Source: Candidula unifasciata (taxonomy: Eukaryota > Mollusca > Gastropoda > Stylommatophora > Geomitridae). From it: a stretch of 64,000 bases of DNA. The stretch is taken from positions 74,501-138,500 of the forward strand of contig CAJHNH020000204.1 in the NCBI GenBank assembly GCA_905116865.2, given 5' to 3'. How positions within the stretch are numbered: the stretch's first letter is position 1; each line of letters starts with the position of its first letter. The notes under the pieces were generated by a model. That model saw only the letters and a list, made by a program, of their open reading frames with translations, made no database searches and had not been told where the DNA came from. The position numbers and the translations under genes were made by a program. Shown here piece after piece: positions 13,594 to 20,425 of the stretch.

Positions 13594-14405
13594 GGATGAT
13601 GATGATGATGCACGAATGCCAAGTTTATAGCCTGTCGTAGGATGTGACTAATCGGAGGTGTTTGCTTCATAGTCGGAATGCATATGTCTGAGAGGCAAAG
13701 AACCAGCAGTCTGCATAAGCCACAGCTTTAAAATGAATGTGCATATAAAATTCAAGTTCTAGATCTAGACCAAAGTTGAGAAGTGGATGAACAACCAGAA
13801 CTTTCCGCCGGAATTTACAGCTAGCATTAAGAAGAAGAAGAATGCAGAATTCTAAATTTTACATTAAGTCATATTTACATTAATAAATTAAAATATCTAA
13901 ACAATTACGTTCCTAAATTTCACTGACACAACTGAAAAAGAATTTATAAATATTACACTTCTCAATGCTAAAATCTCACTAGAATGATGTTGCATAAATA
14001 TTATTTTACCAAATGCTAAATTAACATATCACAGGAATTCTGTTGGATAAATATTATATTACACAATAGTAATATGTTACTACTCCATACTGGCAGTGAG
14101 AGGGCAAATAGACTCCAATGAGTGTACTGAGAGAATGACATATGACAGAGAAAGAAACAAAATTGTATTGGTGAAGAAGAAGAAAATAGTAATATCTCAA
14201 TGCAGTGATACTGCAGAAATATTATTATGTTACTGGATGTTAAAATCTGAACAGATTTAACTGTATAAATATTAGGTAAATATGGGCTAACACATCACTG
14301 GATTTCTGTTGCATAAATATTAAGCAGGTTAACAGGAAAACAATACCTTTGCATCTGATTTCATGTTGCTGGCTTGTGAAGCAAGCGATTCACTAGTCAT
14401 CATGA
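1025..14405 (-). CDS. MOSPD2: MSP-domain protein, MOSPD2-like (7 exons found, 3' end off window)
   Basis: Seven minus-strand exons join without a phase conflict: 14405-14347, 12994-12815, 8471-8413, 5879-5783, 3803-3707, 2251-2131, 1115-1025. Read from the ATG-ATG in the first exon they give 234 codons. Residues 1-90 are polar and Ser-rich; about 92-165 form an MSP domain with GPLLTVSPADEL, PVAFKVKTTAPEKF and RVRPSSGLIKP; residues 173-208 contain KFLIMAV and MQHKLRC. Known for the family: MOSPD2 is an ER-anchored tether whose MSP domain binds FFAT motifs at membrane contact sites. The order MSP, then KFLIMA-like, then H-x-LRC-like is what I recall for MOSPD2, not for VAPA/B or MOSPD1/3. The expected C-terminal membrane segment would lie left of the window. 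No exons for the N-terminal CRAL-TRIO lipid-binding domain of vertebrate MOSPD2 were seen, so this is either a short form or the 5' exons were missed. MSP membership is near certain; the MOSPD2 assignment is likely. Confidence 0.8.
1440..1690 (-). repeat. SINE family C copy
   Basis: Shares with 7815-8060 and 48650-48890 the ordered blocks GCCATCCCCACA, GTTGGC, CCACNGTGTGA, CTGTCTGAAAA and CATGAGAAT. Its minus strand ends in a tRNA-like head. Lies in the intron between MOSPD2-like exons g and f. Confidence 0.7.
1741..1965 (-). mobile_element. LINE family A 3' fragment
   Basis: Near-collinear with 18211-18430 and 40211-40400: TTGAGTCAAGAA, ACATCACAGCACTC, CATGCTCC, AGCAGCCAGC, CCGGTCACAATCTG, CCTCTGAGTGTAG. 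Represents the extreme 3' coding end and 3' UTR of the LINE, in antisense to the plus strand. Confidence 0.65.
2131..2251 (-). CDS. MOSPD2: MOSPD2-like exon f (end of MSP domain and tail)
   Basis: Acceptor GCTCTCCAG, donor GTAGGT. Two bases completing Glu, 39 codons and two more bases. It encodes PTENINKEKFLIMAVN, the last MSP strand, and then a segment ending SPKELIMQH. Human MOSPD2 has DRFLIMAAE and, after a Trp-containing stretch, MEHRLRC. The Trp-containing stretch is shorter here. Confidence 0.87.
2310..2690 (+). repeat. Degenerate tandem repeat, about 55-60 bp
   Basis: About six decayed units of TCTTATTCTGATATCTGAATG followed by TTCGATAACT and GTCCAAGTTAATACAT. Unit length varies and identity falls along the array. 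Confidence 0.55.
2691..3390. other. Intron sequence, no feature recognised
   Basis: Intron between MOSPD2-like exons f and e. AT-rich with CTT-rich patches; no repeat family or exon pattern seen. Confidence 0.4.
3393..3700 (-). mobile_element. LINE reverse transcriptase fragment
   Basis: The minus strand reads KTEYTLITRQG and then KLEKYEYLGTSF, the post-thumb K-T-E-x-M and F-x-Y-L-G-[ST] signatures common to LINE ORF2 proteins. Decayed and out of frame beyond this short part. Confidence 0.6.
3707..3803 (-). CDS. MOSPD2: MOSPD2-like exon e (MSP domain, FFAT-binding face)
   Basis: Acceptor GTAATGTAG, donor GTGTGC (the weakest donor of the gene). Thirty-two codons plus one base, beginning VKTTAPEKFRVRPSSG and continuing LIKPQKTEEVHVYLIS. 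In VAP-family proteins the K-[VT]-[KR]-T-T-x-P-x-x-[FY]-x-V-[RK]-P segment carries the basic surface that binds the acidic FFAT motif, and it is intact here. The final G joins AA of the next exon to give Glu. Confidence 0.9.
3905..3990 (-). repeat. SINE family A copy (3' end, with CTT tail)
   Basis: Family consensus on the sense strand: a G-rich 5' part, AGGCAAGGAACCAACAGTCTGC, AATAAGCCAGATCTGT, GGATGTGCATG, AACCAGAACTTTC, GGAGTTTACAGC, ending in a run of GAAGAA. This copy is antisense and keeps only the last 65 bases plus the CTT run. Confidence 0.65.
4380..4530 (-). mobile_element. LINE family E 3' coding tail
   Basis: The minus strand reads WIELNEMAKNKKTWHRLVEGLC, close to the W-R-x-L-V-x-G-L-C end of LINE ORF2 proteins. 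Abuts the plus-strand LINE A fragment that follows. Confidence 0.5.
4530..5110 (+). mobile_element. LINE family A fragment (RNase H domain)
   Basis: Plus strand reads VTDSQSMLRKVE (RNase H T-D-S-x-x-x-L) and, 130 bases later, GNEQTNRLAGPAP, with several stops between. Continues into the C-terminal RGETRWTYYN segment. A decayed copy in the intron between MOSPD2-like exons e and d. Confidence 0.65.
5265..5640 (-). mobile_element. LINE family B 3' fragment
   Basis: Antisense counterpart of 35960-36320: shared blocks AGAGAAGAAGG, GTAGACCAA, TACAACAACACGATGTG and GTGGGCAAACCATTTG (read antisense). It encodes the decayed end of a LINE ORF2. Confidence 0.65.
5783..5879 (-). CDS. MOSPD2: MOSPD2-like exon d (MSP domain, first half)
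   Basis: Acceptor CCCTGTCAG, donor GTAAGT. One base completing Ser, then 32 codons beginning PADELVFESG and ending TMPYPVAFK in phase 0. The pattern P-x-[DE]-x-L-x-F followed by L-x-N and V-A-F-K is the immunoglobulin-like MSP fold shared by VAP proteins and MOSPD2. Confidence 0.9.
5880..6330. other. Intron sequence, no feature recognised
   Basis: Intron upstream of MOSPD2-like exon d. No exon pattern or repeat family recognised. Confidence 0.4.
6335..6760 (-). pseudogene. LINE ORF2 C-terminal fragment (different family)
   Basis: A 141-codon open minus reading with LPRMGRKGPSSLSEVNSRAR, VIMLRLRTGQNKPNKH, a Cys/His cluster (CLCGLCADYRTCHAR) and WPSGSTLHLELYRTKREL. This matches the C-terminal I-x-R-L-R-T-G-H-N-x-L-N plus zinc-knuckle plus W-P end of jockey/I-type LINE proteins. 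No start, no reverse transcriptase domain: a 5'-truncated copy that has kept this stretch open. Confidence 0.72.
6780..7810. other. Intron sequence, T-rich tracts
   Basis: No gene or named repeat. The part 7300-7420 has a short duplication (GTTGTCACAACATGTTCTT twice) and several T runs. Confidence 0.4.
7815..8060 (-). repeat. SINE family C copy
   Basis: Collinear with 1440-1690. Its minus strand starts with a tRNA-like head, CTCCGTGGCTTAGATG then GAGATTCATTCCC, standing for the A and B boxes of RNA polymerase III. Confidence 0.7.
8413..8471 (-). CDS. MOSPD2: MOSPD2-like exon c (entry to MSP domain)
   Basis: Acceptor TTAATGCAG, donor GTTTGT. Nineteen codons in phase 0 plus two bases: VRSDSSGSSS, then TFVGPLLTV and AG, which joins the C opening the next exon to give Ser. 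The joined text GPLLTVSPADEL matches the conserved first strand of the MOSPD2 MSP domain (GPLLHISPAEEL in human, from memory). The phase match over a 2.5-kb intron is strong support. Confidence 0.87.
8600..8815 (+). mobile_element. LINE family E 3' tail with GAT run
   Basis: Contains CAGGATAGAGGTGAATGG, AGAGCCCTATGTGACATATAAT and GGCACAACAGGA, then a GATGAT tail. The same ending occurs at 39420-39555, 56690-56760 and 62915-62965, and antisense at 42030-42130. Confidence 0.6.
8960..9780. other. Intron sequence, nothing firm
   Basis: The block 9380-9770 is less AT-rich than its surroundings and may be a decayed LINE or LTR piece, but I cannot read a domain in any frame. Confidence 0.3.
9795..9945 (+). 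repeat. Purine-rich AGG/GAA tract
   Basis: About 150 bases almost free of pyrimidines, composed of imperfect GGA and GAA triplets. It could form triplex DNA; no coding signal. Confidence 0.7.
10105..10392 (-). repeat. SINE family G copy with tRNA-like head
   Basis: The minus strand starts GGCGGCATCCGTGGCTAAGG (A-box region) and has GCGATCGAAACCC (B-box region) about 50 bases on. The body carries the family core, CTGTCCTGGGAAAG and GTGTACC-type blocks, and ends in AAAG runs. Sister copies: 42330-42610, 55120-55385, 56085-56300, 58960-59110. Confidence 0.72.
10612..10820 (-). mobile_element. LINE family B 3' fragment
   Basis: Minus reading YRAQGRPRTWWKDNVRETLQ is 75-80 percent the same by eye as ARGRPRTRWKDNIRETLQ at 36170-36230. 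This G-R-P-x-x-x-W-x-D-N-[IV]-R signature marks the end of many LINE ORF2 proteins. Confidence 0.75.
10850..11225 (+). mobile_element. LINE family E 3' fragment
   Basis: Plus strand, with frameshifts, reads EMWFYRRMLRIPWT, then FGHVMRRGK and finally HAAGDSGLWRGMIAH-like text before a GATGATGATGAT tail. This is the standard C-terminal end of a non-LTR ORF2. Confidence 0.75.
11232..11349 (-). mobile_element. LINE family B fragment from which a satellite grew
   Basis: Minus reading RNEVIREIVDTEPVVNYIQR and QQVKLFAHLERIP aligns with RNEIIREQVGTEPILDYIQR and QQVKWFAHLERMP at 36020-36120. The 41-bp array starts directly at the next codons. Confidence 0.75.
11350..12360 (+). repeat. 41-bp minisatellite, about 24.6 copies
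   Basis: Unit ATGTCCCAACACCTTCTTTT then CTCAATATCATGGATCAAATC. Most units are identical; variants (ATCCAATC, ATTGAATC, CCTCC, CGTGG) recur in blocks, which indicates duplication of several units at a time. No unit carries a plus-strand stop and 41 is not a multiple of 3, so long open frames appear in all three plus frames. They are a by-product, not genes. Lies in the intron between MOSPD2-like exons b and c. Confidence 0.97.
12361..12714. other. Intron sequence, no feature recognised
   Basis: No repeat or exon pattern between the satellite and the purine tract. Confidence 0.4.
12718..12800 (+). repeat. GGA/GAA purine tract next to exon b
   Basis: Imperfect GGAGGA and GAAGAA run that ends 15 bases before the donor of MOSPD2-like exon b. 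Confidence 0.7.
12815..12994 (-). CDS. MOSPD2: MOSPD2-like exon b (Ser-rich linker)
   Basis: An exon of exactly 60 codons, phase 0 at both ends, with acceptor AATCTTGTAG and donor GTAAAA. It encodes VHFHEAEEHSSNSPSP, then a Ser/Pro/Thr stretch (SGSDTESPPR), a short basic segment (LLRRSHSHN) and ends AADKR. It is markedly more GC-rich than the flanking intron. No fold is predicted; MOSPD2 has a disordered linker at this place ahead of the MSP domain. A plus-strand reading is also open here and could be mistaken for a gene, but only the minus reading keeps phase with the exons on both sides. Confidence 0.78.
13049..13220 (+). repeat. 43-bp tandem repeat, 4 copies
   Basis: Unit ATGTTAAAGTTAACAAGTTG then ATGTACATTTGAATGGTATATCC, four times with one or two changes per unit. 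Each contains the palindrome GTTAAC. Confidence 0.93.
13255..13500 (+). mobile_element. LINE 3' fragment
   Basis: Plus reading includes RGETLCTKFKEKQKIKWFGH, the K-x-K-W-F-G-H signature of LINE ORF2 C-termini. Decayed. Confidence 0.5.
13561..13610 (+). repeat. GAT microsatellite
   Basis: GATGAT run with one GAGGAT interruption; probably the tail of a lost LINE family E copy. Confidence 0.9.
13686..13850 (+). repeat. SINE family A copy
   Basis: Carries AGGCAAAGAACCAGCAGTCTGC, ATGTGCATATAAAATTCAAG, GGATGAACAACCAGAACTTTC and GAATTTACAGC, ending GAAGAAGAAGAA. Confidence 0.8.
13851..14340. repeat. AT-rich degenerate repeat
   Basis: Loose repetition of CATAAATATTA and of AATGCTAAAATCTCACTAGA-like words every 60-80 bases. 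Too decayed to define a unit. Confidence 0.4.
14347..14405 (-). CDS. MOSPD2: MOSPD2-like exon a (possible start exon)
   Basis: Acceptor TTGTACAG precedes the exon and donor GTATTG follows it. The exon begins with TC, then ATG ATG ACT AGT, and encodes 19 residues ending SNMKSDAK in phase 0. The double ATG could be the translation start, with TC as 5' UTR. Alternatively TC completes a codon from an upstream exon in phase 1; none was identified. Short, polar and unlike its surroundings in composition. Confidence 0.65.
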
Positions 14406-14554
14406 CTGTACAACAGGACTCATAGGAATGTTATTACTACAATAAAACAAAAACACAAAAAAAGATTAAAAATCACTGCCGCTGAAAAACACTAGAAGCA
14501 AATGTCCTAAAAATTTGTCAGTTAAACTGGGCAGGCAGCAGCTCTTAACACAAT

Positions 14555-14668
14555 GAGCTGCATGGCTGCTTCTTATCAGACTCTGAGTCTGTTAGTTAAA
14601 CCACCTGTGGTGAGCTGCATGGCTGCTTCTTATCAGACTCTGAGTCTGTTAGTTAAACCACCTGTGGT
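14555..14668 (+). repeat. 57-bp direct duplication
   Basis: Two consecutive copies of GAGCTGCATGGCTGCTTCTT through ACCACCTGTGGT with no visible difference, implying a recent event. Confidence 0.95.
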
Positions 14669-14939
14669 GATGTGTACACAGACAGTGAGGTGATGTTATC
14701 TGTTCCAGTTTTATTTTGCTCCTGTTCAAACATCTATAGGGATGTTTGTACAACATTAAATGGTACTTTACTGTTGTGCATATGGACTTGTGTATGCTGA
14801 AAATTCATTAGATGTGTGTGTTTGTGAGTGTGTGTGAGAAAGAGAGAGAGAGAGCAGACAATATTTAAGAAAACGGTAGAAGATACAGACAAAAAAGACA
14901 GTCAGGTAGACAGATGCACATACATAGAGAGAGAATATA

Positions 14940-15118
<179 letters not shown>

Positions 15119-15443
15119 AGGGAAATAAATACAAGCTGGCTGATTGGCACAGACACATAGATCTGAGAAAAACAGACAAGGAAAGAGACAGACACACACA
15201 TCCAGATACAAATATTGTGACAAATAAAGAGATACAGAGAAACTCCAATAGACACAAGGTTAGAGATAGACAAGAAACCAAAATAGAGTCAAACATGGAA
15301 AAAGACTGAAACAGATGGACAGAAACAACAGTTGGGACAAAGCATCATCCAGATGGAGGCAGACATACAGAGTACAAAGACACAAAAATATAAATAATAA
15401 ACTAAGAGAAGGAGGGAGAGAGTGAGACAGAGAAAACTATACT

Positions 15444-16109
15444 CATAACTATACTTAAAAATATTTCAATATCTATATATATAAAAATCAATGTTTGTGT
15501 GTTTGTTTCACCCCCATAGACTCGGAAACTACTGAACCGATTTAGCTGAAATTTTCAGGATATGTTTGTTGTGATACCGGATTTTGAACTGTCGTGGTTT
15601 GAAATTCAACCTGTCACTGTTAGAGATAGGTGACCACAATTTATGCGATAATATACGCAACTAATATTTATAACTTTAGTGATTTCTAATTATAGCCACG
15701 TTAGTAATTGCGCATGCGCCGTATTTACCATTCGCCGGCGAGTTACGTGCAGCCAACGCCTTCTCTAATACTAATACATAACTATACTTAAAAATATTTC
15801 AATATCTATATATATAAAAATCAATGTTTGTGTGTTTGTTTCACCCCCATAGACTCGGAAACTACTGAACCGATTTAGCTGAAATTTTCAGGATATGTTT
15901 GTTGTGATACCGGATTTTGAACTGTCGTGGTTTGAAATTCAACCTGTCACTGTTAGAGATAGGTGACCACAATTTATGCGATAATATACGCAACTAATAT
16001 TTATAACTTTAGTGATTTCTAATTATAGCCACGTTAGTAATTGCGCATGCGCCGTATTTACCATTCGCCGGCGAGTTACGTGCAGCCAACGCCTTCTCTA
16101 ATACTAATA
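15444..16109 (+). repeat. 333-bp tandem duplication spanning the Helitron 5' end
   Basis: Units 15444-15776 and 15777-16109 look identical base for base. Each holds CATAACTATACTT, the Helitron terminus TCTATATATATAAAA, the conserved GAAACTACTGAACCGATTTA block and ends CTAATACTAATA. The second unit continues into the rest of the element. Confidence 0.95.
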
Positions 16110-17952
16110 CATAGAGTAGGTCGTGGTACAGCAAACAAGACTATCTCTATATTTTCCACAATAACCATATTAAAAACGATTTCTATTTTCTTTTTTTTTT
16201 TCAAACAACCTTCGATGGGGGGGGGGGGGGCAATCAAGGACTATCTTGACGTTGGCGCAGACAGTGACTGCGACATTAACTTCATTAACCGTGTTAGACA
16301 CGTGCGATTTCTATTTCATTAATATATCTGGAGTATCTGTCTACGAGAAAACAATTGCCTGCGGTTTTGAATTGTGTTTTAATCGCGACACAGTAGAAGG
16401 CACTCACATGTCTAATAGTTGAGTTCTCTTTTCGTTGTTCCGATTAAGTGGCTGCTTGGTCGAATGATTAGAACACTGGGTTCATGTGCGGTAGACCTGG
16501 GTTCGAATCCGCAGTCGTTAAATTTTTTTTTTACCCCGGACTAAAATAATATCCTCATCTGCTCTGTCGTGGTGACAGCACTAGCCATGTTGCCTTAATA
16601 TTAAAAAAAAAAAAAAAACAAGTAAATGGGTAAACCATTTGATAATTAAATTTGACCATTTTGCATACTTATGATTGCATTGTTAAACTTTCCGATTGCA
16701 TGGTTACGCTGAAATTTTATAGATTTTCATTTATTTTTATTTATATTTAGTTATTTCATCTGTGTTGGAATTTTAAGCTGTGCCGTTTACAATGGCGTTC
16801 ATTTCCTAATTATGGTGTTTTTTTCCTGTGTTCGTTTGCTTTTCAAGTGTTTTTTTTTTCTCCCAACTACTTCAATGAGGGAAAGAGTTGTCGGTGAATT
16901 TAGGGGGAGGGGGTGGGGGCAAACTATTAACTGAGAGAGCTTTAAGTCACAGTAACTGCTTTACCCACTTAAAGTAACAGCAGCAGTAATTGTTGTTACA
17001 CCAGGACTGTTACACCATAGTGCTCTCATGTGAAGACCGCCGGTAAGGTTATGGCGTTCTTCTGTCGGCAAGTGAAATTATACATCCTAACCTGACCAGT
17101 CTGTGGCGACAGCACTAGCCATGCGGAACCAAATCTTCTGGCTCACGACTCTCTGTCTACTCCGATGGTAACACAGATAGCAGTGACATTATTTTAGTAG
17201 TTGTACTGGTACTTGAAGGATGATGTGGTAAATATTACACTAGCCCTATTCACTACCTTTTACAATTCCTGCTCCCTATTTTAGTCCAGATGGACAGGGA
17301 TGTCAATGTCAGTTACAGCAACAACAAAATATCGCCAGTTAGTGATTTTCAAATCCTTCGAAGAGGGAGAGAGCAGTAGTCGGTGGAAGAGGGGAGGGGG
17401 TAATGACTTAAATTTAAGAGAAATTAAAGAGCTTTACACTTGATTTTCAAGTTCTCATTACCTAATTTGTTTATGTTTTACTAACGCTACCTCCGCTTTT
17501 CTATTTTTTACGACTTACTTTGTTATTCACAAGTACAGTTGTAGCTTTACTTCCGTCCCCTATAAAAATACAAACAGCTTTAGCATGTGATAACCAAATG
17601 ACCATTTTTGTTACTGTGCTAATAACACCATTTAAATGACCACTAATATAAAGACACAATTATAAGGTGTGTGTTCTAAAGTTGGAAAACCAGACTATCG
17701 CTATATCCGTGCAGAGAATGATTGCGACATTAACTGTATTAGACACGTGCGATTTCCATTGTCTTTCTTTTCCAAAAACCTTTGATGAGGGAGATAGTAG
17801 TAGGTGGATTTAGTTGTGGTGGTGGGCGGGGATCAAAGACTATCTCTATATCTGAGCAGACAATGATTGTATTAGACACGTGCGTTTTCTATTTTCTTTC
17901 ATTTCCATTTAGCCAAACTATGCCACAGCAACGCGTGGCCGGGTACAGCTAG
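15472..17952 (+). mobile_element. Non-autonomous Helitron
   Basis: The 5' end TCTATATATATAAAAATC preceded by A, and the GAACCGATTTAGCTGAAATT block, are standard for animal Helitrons. The 3' end GCGTGGCCGGGTACAG followed by CTAG and then T is the usual short hairpin plus CTAG. No Rep/helicase reading frame is present. The interior repeats one module three times (around 16200-16320, 17680-17770, 17775-17910: GATTGCGACATTAACTG-like and TTAGACACGTGCG). With two 5' termini (15472 and 15805), either could define the element. Confidence 0.85.
16447..16525 (+). repeat. tRNA-like segment inside the Helitron
   Basis: TGGCTGC and GCAGTCG can pair as a 7-bp acceptor stem around a D-arm-like GGTCGAATGATTAGAAC and a perfect B box GGGTTCGAATCC. 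The anticodon and T stems do not pair well, so this is a SINE head or tRNA relic, not a working tRNA gene. It is followed by a T run that could end RNA polymerase III transcription. Confidence 0.6.
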
Positions 17953-18189
17953 TACATTATAAAAAGGCCACATATCAAGTTCTGTACATTACCAGTGAAC
18001 TAAAGTAGAACAAGTTTGCTATATCTCAAGTTTAAGTATAGTTCTATATAGACAGCATTTACTCCTTCCGTACAAAGTAGTGGATAATTTAACTTGTTCT
18101 ATTAAAGTTAAAAATCTGAATTTCCTATTCAATTTTTTTGTCAGAGGCGTGTCTTCATATTACATTGTTAGGTAAAGCAAATTTTTCTG

Positions 18190-18640
18190 TTGTCATTTAT
18201 GTTCAACTGAGTTGAGCTAAGCTGAGTCAAGAAAGACATCAATGCACTTGGCGCATTCTCATATGCGCTCCGTTCCCATCTTAAGCAGCCAGCACAGAGT
18301 TCTAATACTGATAGTACCGGTCACAATCTGATTATATGTCAATCTTATCATTCCTCTGAGTGTAGTGTGCCGGCCAGGCCCTCTGATCATACCTAGGTGT
18401 ATCATTCTCTCCAGGCTATAATAATCAATTTTCTTTTCCGACTTCAATACTTGTTCCCAAAGAGTCTTAACCACATCTGCTTGTCATGTATCAACTTACT
18501 ACCCAGTGGTGCAGATCCAGCCAATTTGTCTGCCTTGTTCAATTGTAAACATGTTGCCAATATGCAACAGTTAGTATTCCCCTTCAGTCACCATTTGACC
18601 CCATGGTGTATCTTAACTGCGCAGCAAATTATATTACATT
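18190..18640 (-). mobile_element. LINE family A fragment
   Basis: Minus reading contains WEQVLKSEKKIDYYSLERM and RLTYNQIVTGTISIRTLCWL, corresponding to the segment after the RNase H domain in the copy at 4880-5060. Decayed. Confidence 0.65.
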
Positions 18641-18649
18641 TGGATATGG

Positions 18650-19640
18650 AGATGTATTTGTTGCTATTGTCGATGTACCTAACGGGCTGATGATATTGAA
18701 CCACTCACTAAAAAAAAAAGGTTTTAATCATTCCAAATCTGACGATCCCAAAAAGGTTGATAATTGTTACTGGCTGAACAAACTGTAATCTATCTTGGTG
18801 CCAGTACTCATCTTGGTTTTGTAGCACATGTTCAACACACTTTTTTTCCAGAAATGAATGTCTATATCTATCATAACCCTGTGGGACAGAGTATAGACAA
18901 TACGACTTGAAACTTCATGTTTGTGTTTGACGGACCAAAAGGTGCACGAGCGGTTAGCCAGCTGAATTGACGATATGGAGAAAACCCGAGATGGCTTGAA
19001 TACTGGTGCCATGTACATGTTTTACCCGAAGCTGAACAGAGAGGAAGGAGAGCGGTTGGAGATGGACGTGTGAGGCTGAAGACATATAGAGACGTGATAG
19101 ACTGTATTGTGTTAGGAGTTGAAAGATAGGGACTGTTAGCCTTGCCGTTATATGTGTTGGTTAGCTGTTGGTATTCCTCGTGTGCTTATAGTATGCTAAG
19201 ACAGATGTGTTGGTGTTGTATCGTGCTTAGGTAGGTGTTCTTGTCTTGGGTTATTAGAGTTTAGATGCGTTTTGTGCTGGCGTTGACACTGCCCGCTAAT
19301 ACTTGAACCACTCACCCTGCGTGTGCCACTGAGTCTCGCATCGCGAGGTCCGCAGCCAAGTTACCGCTGTACAACAGGAGGTGGAATCGAGTCCTCTGGT
19401 ACATCCATGGGGACGGCTCGGGGTGGATAAGTAAATATAAATGCTACCACCGTCGGCCTTTCGGATTTAGGGACTGTCCATAACTGTGAAAGTTGTTTTA
19501 GGTGAAAGTCTCTTTATGCATTAAAGATTATGTGTGTGCTCAATAGGTGTGTGTTTTAGGTGTGTTCTAGTATAGTGTGTCTGTCACAGGGCCGTACAAC
19601 GAGCTGTAGTTAAGTAGTTTAGATACAAGGTCTTTGACAA
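18650..19640. other. Intergenic, possible LTR relic
   Basis: Nothing can be assigned with confidence. The part 19130-19600 has LTR-like traits (GC-richer, polyadenylation-like ATTAAAGA at 19522, the word GTACAAC both near 19370 and at 19592) but no paired terminus or tRNA primer site was recognised. Confidence 0.25.
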
Positions 19641-20425
19641 TGTCTATTTTTTAGAAGGACCTTTTGAAATGTCAATACTGCATTGTGATTTCAATGTTAA
19701 TTTCAGTTTCAGAGAGTAACAAGTTGATTTGTCTCTATAATTTTTAAGATCTCACATGACAACTACATCAAAGTCATCAACTTTCCTTTTCCTGAAACTA
19801 ATGAAAGTAAACCTTCCAAAAAGTCTACCGAAAGACTTTTAAGGCTGTTTAATCTTTGCATTGCTATAGCCATCCCCCTTTTAATTTCTGTCAAACAGTC
19901 TCCGTTGTTATTTATTATTGAGCCTAGAAATTCAAAGTTTGTGACATTTTCAATTCCTTCATCATTTATTGTTTTTTTTGGGTGCAGCCAGTTTTATCTG
20001 TAGACTTCATTTTCTTTAAATTCAAGAACATATTTTGAACTTCACTGCTTTTGGACAGACAATAAGAAATTTTCTATTTCCTTTATGCTGTTCAAAAAGA
20101 GGACTGTGTCATCTGCATAGCGGAGTTCCGGAATAGGGTTACCACATTTTGAGCAGATCATAACTGTCACAAGTCTGGTCATTTTTGACATTTCTCATTA
20201 TATTTTCAGCGTATATATTGAATAGGTATGGTGAGAGAGTGCACCCCTGCCTCACTCCCTTTTGCACCTCGAACCAATCCGATGTTTCACCAGCTGCTCT
20301 GGTAACCTCATCCAGTAAAGGCTCTGGTTCTTTCTCATAACTTGCATAAGTTGTTTTTGAAATACTTGTCAGATTCTCATATATTTCGCTACAGTATTCT
20401 TTACACCTTTCGGTTATCCTCCAAA
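19640..20425 (-). pseudogene. LINE family E reverse transcriptase (broken)
   Basis: Minus strand reads VQKGVRQGCTLSPYLFNIY (motif B of reverse transcriptase), then YADDTVLFLNSIKEIE with the catalytic Asp pair, then EFLGSIINNNG, EIKRGMAIAMQRLNSLK. In-frame stops separate these blocks, so it is dead. Known role: the LINE enzyme that copies RNA into nicked target DNA. Confidence 0.85.

Noticed and set aside
16447..16525. Functional tRNA gene
   Set aside because: Acceptor stem and B box are good, but anticodon and T stems do not pair; more likely a SINE head.
19305..19372. Candidate upstream exon of the MOSPD2-like gene (minus, between TTGTACAG and GTGAGT)
   Set aside because: Splice-like borders and a usable phase, but the peptide (VTWLRTSRCETQWHTQ) has no relation to CRAL-TRIO or MOSPD2, and the surrounding block may be an LTR relic.
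19130..19600. Solo LTR
   Set aside because: Some LTR-like traits, but no defined TG..CA ends or target duplication could be seen.
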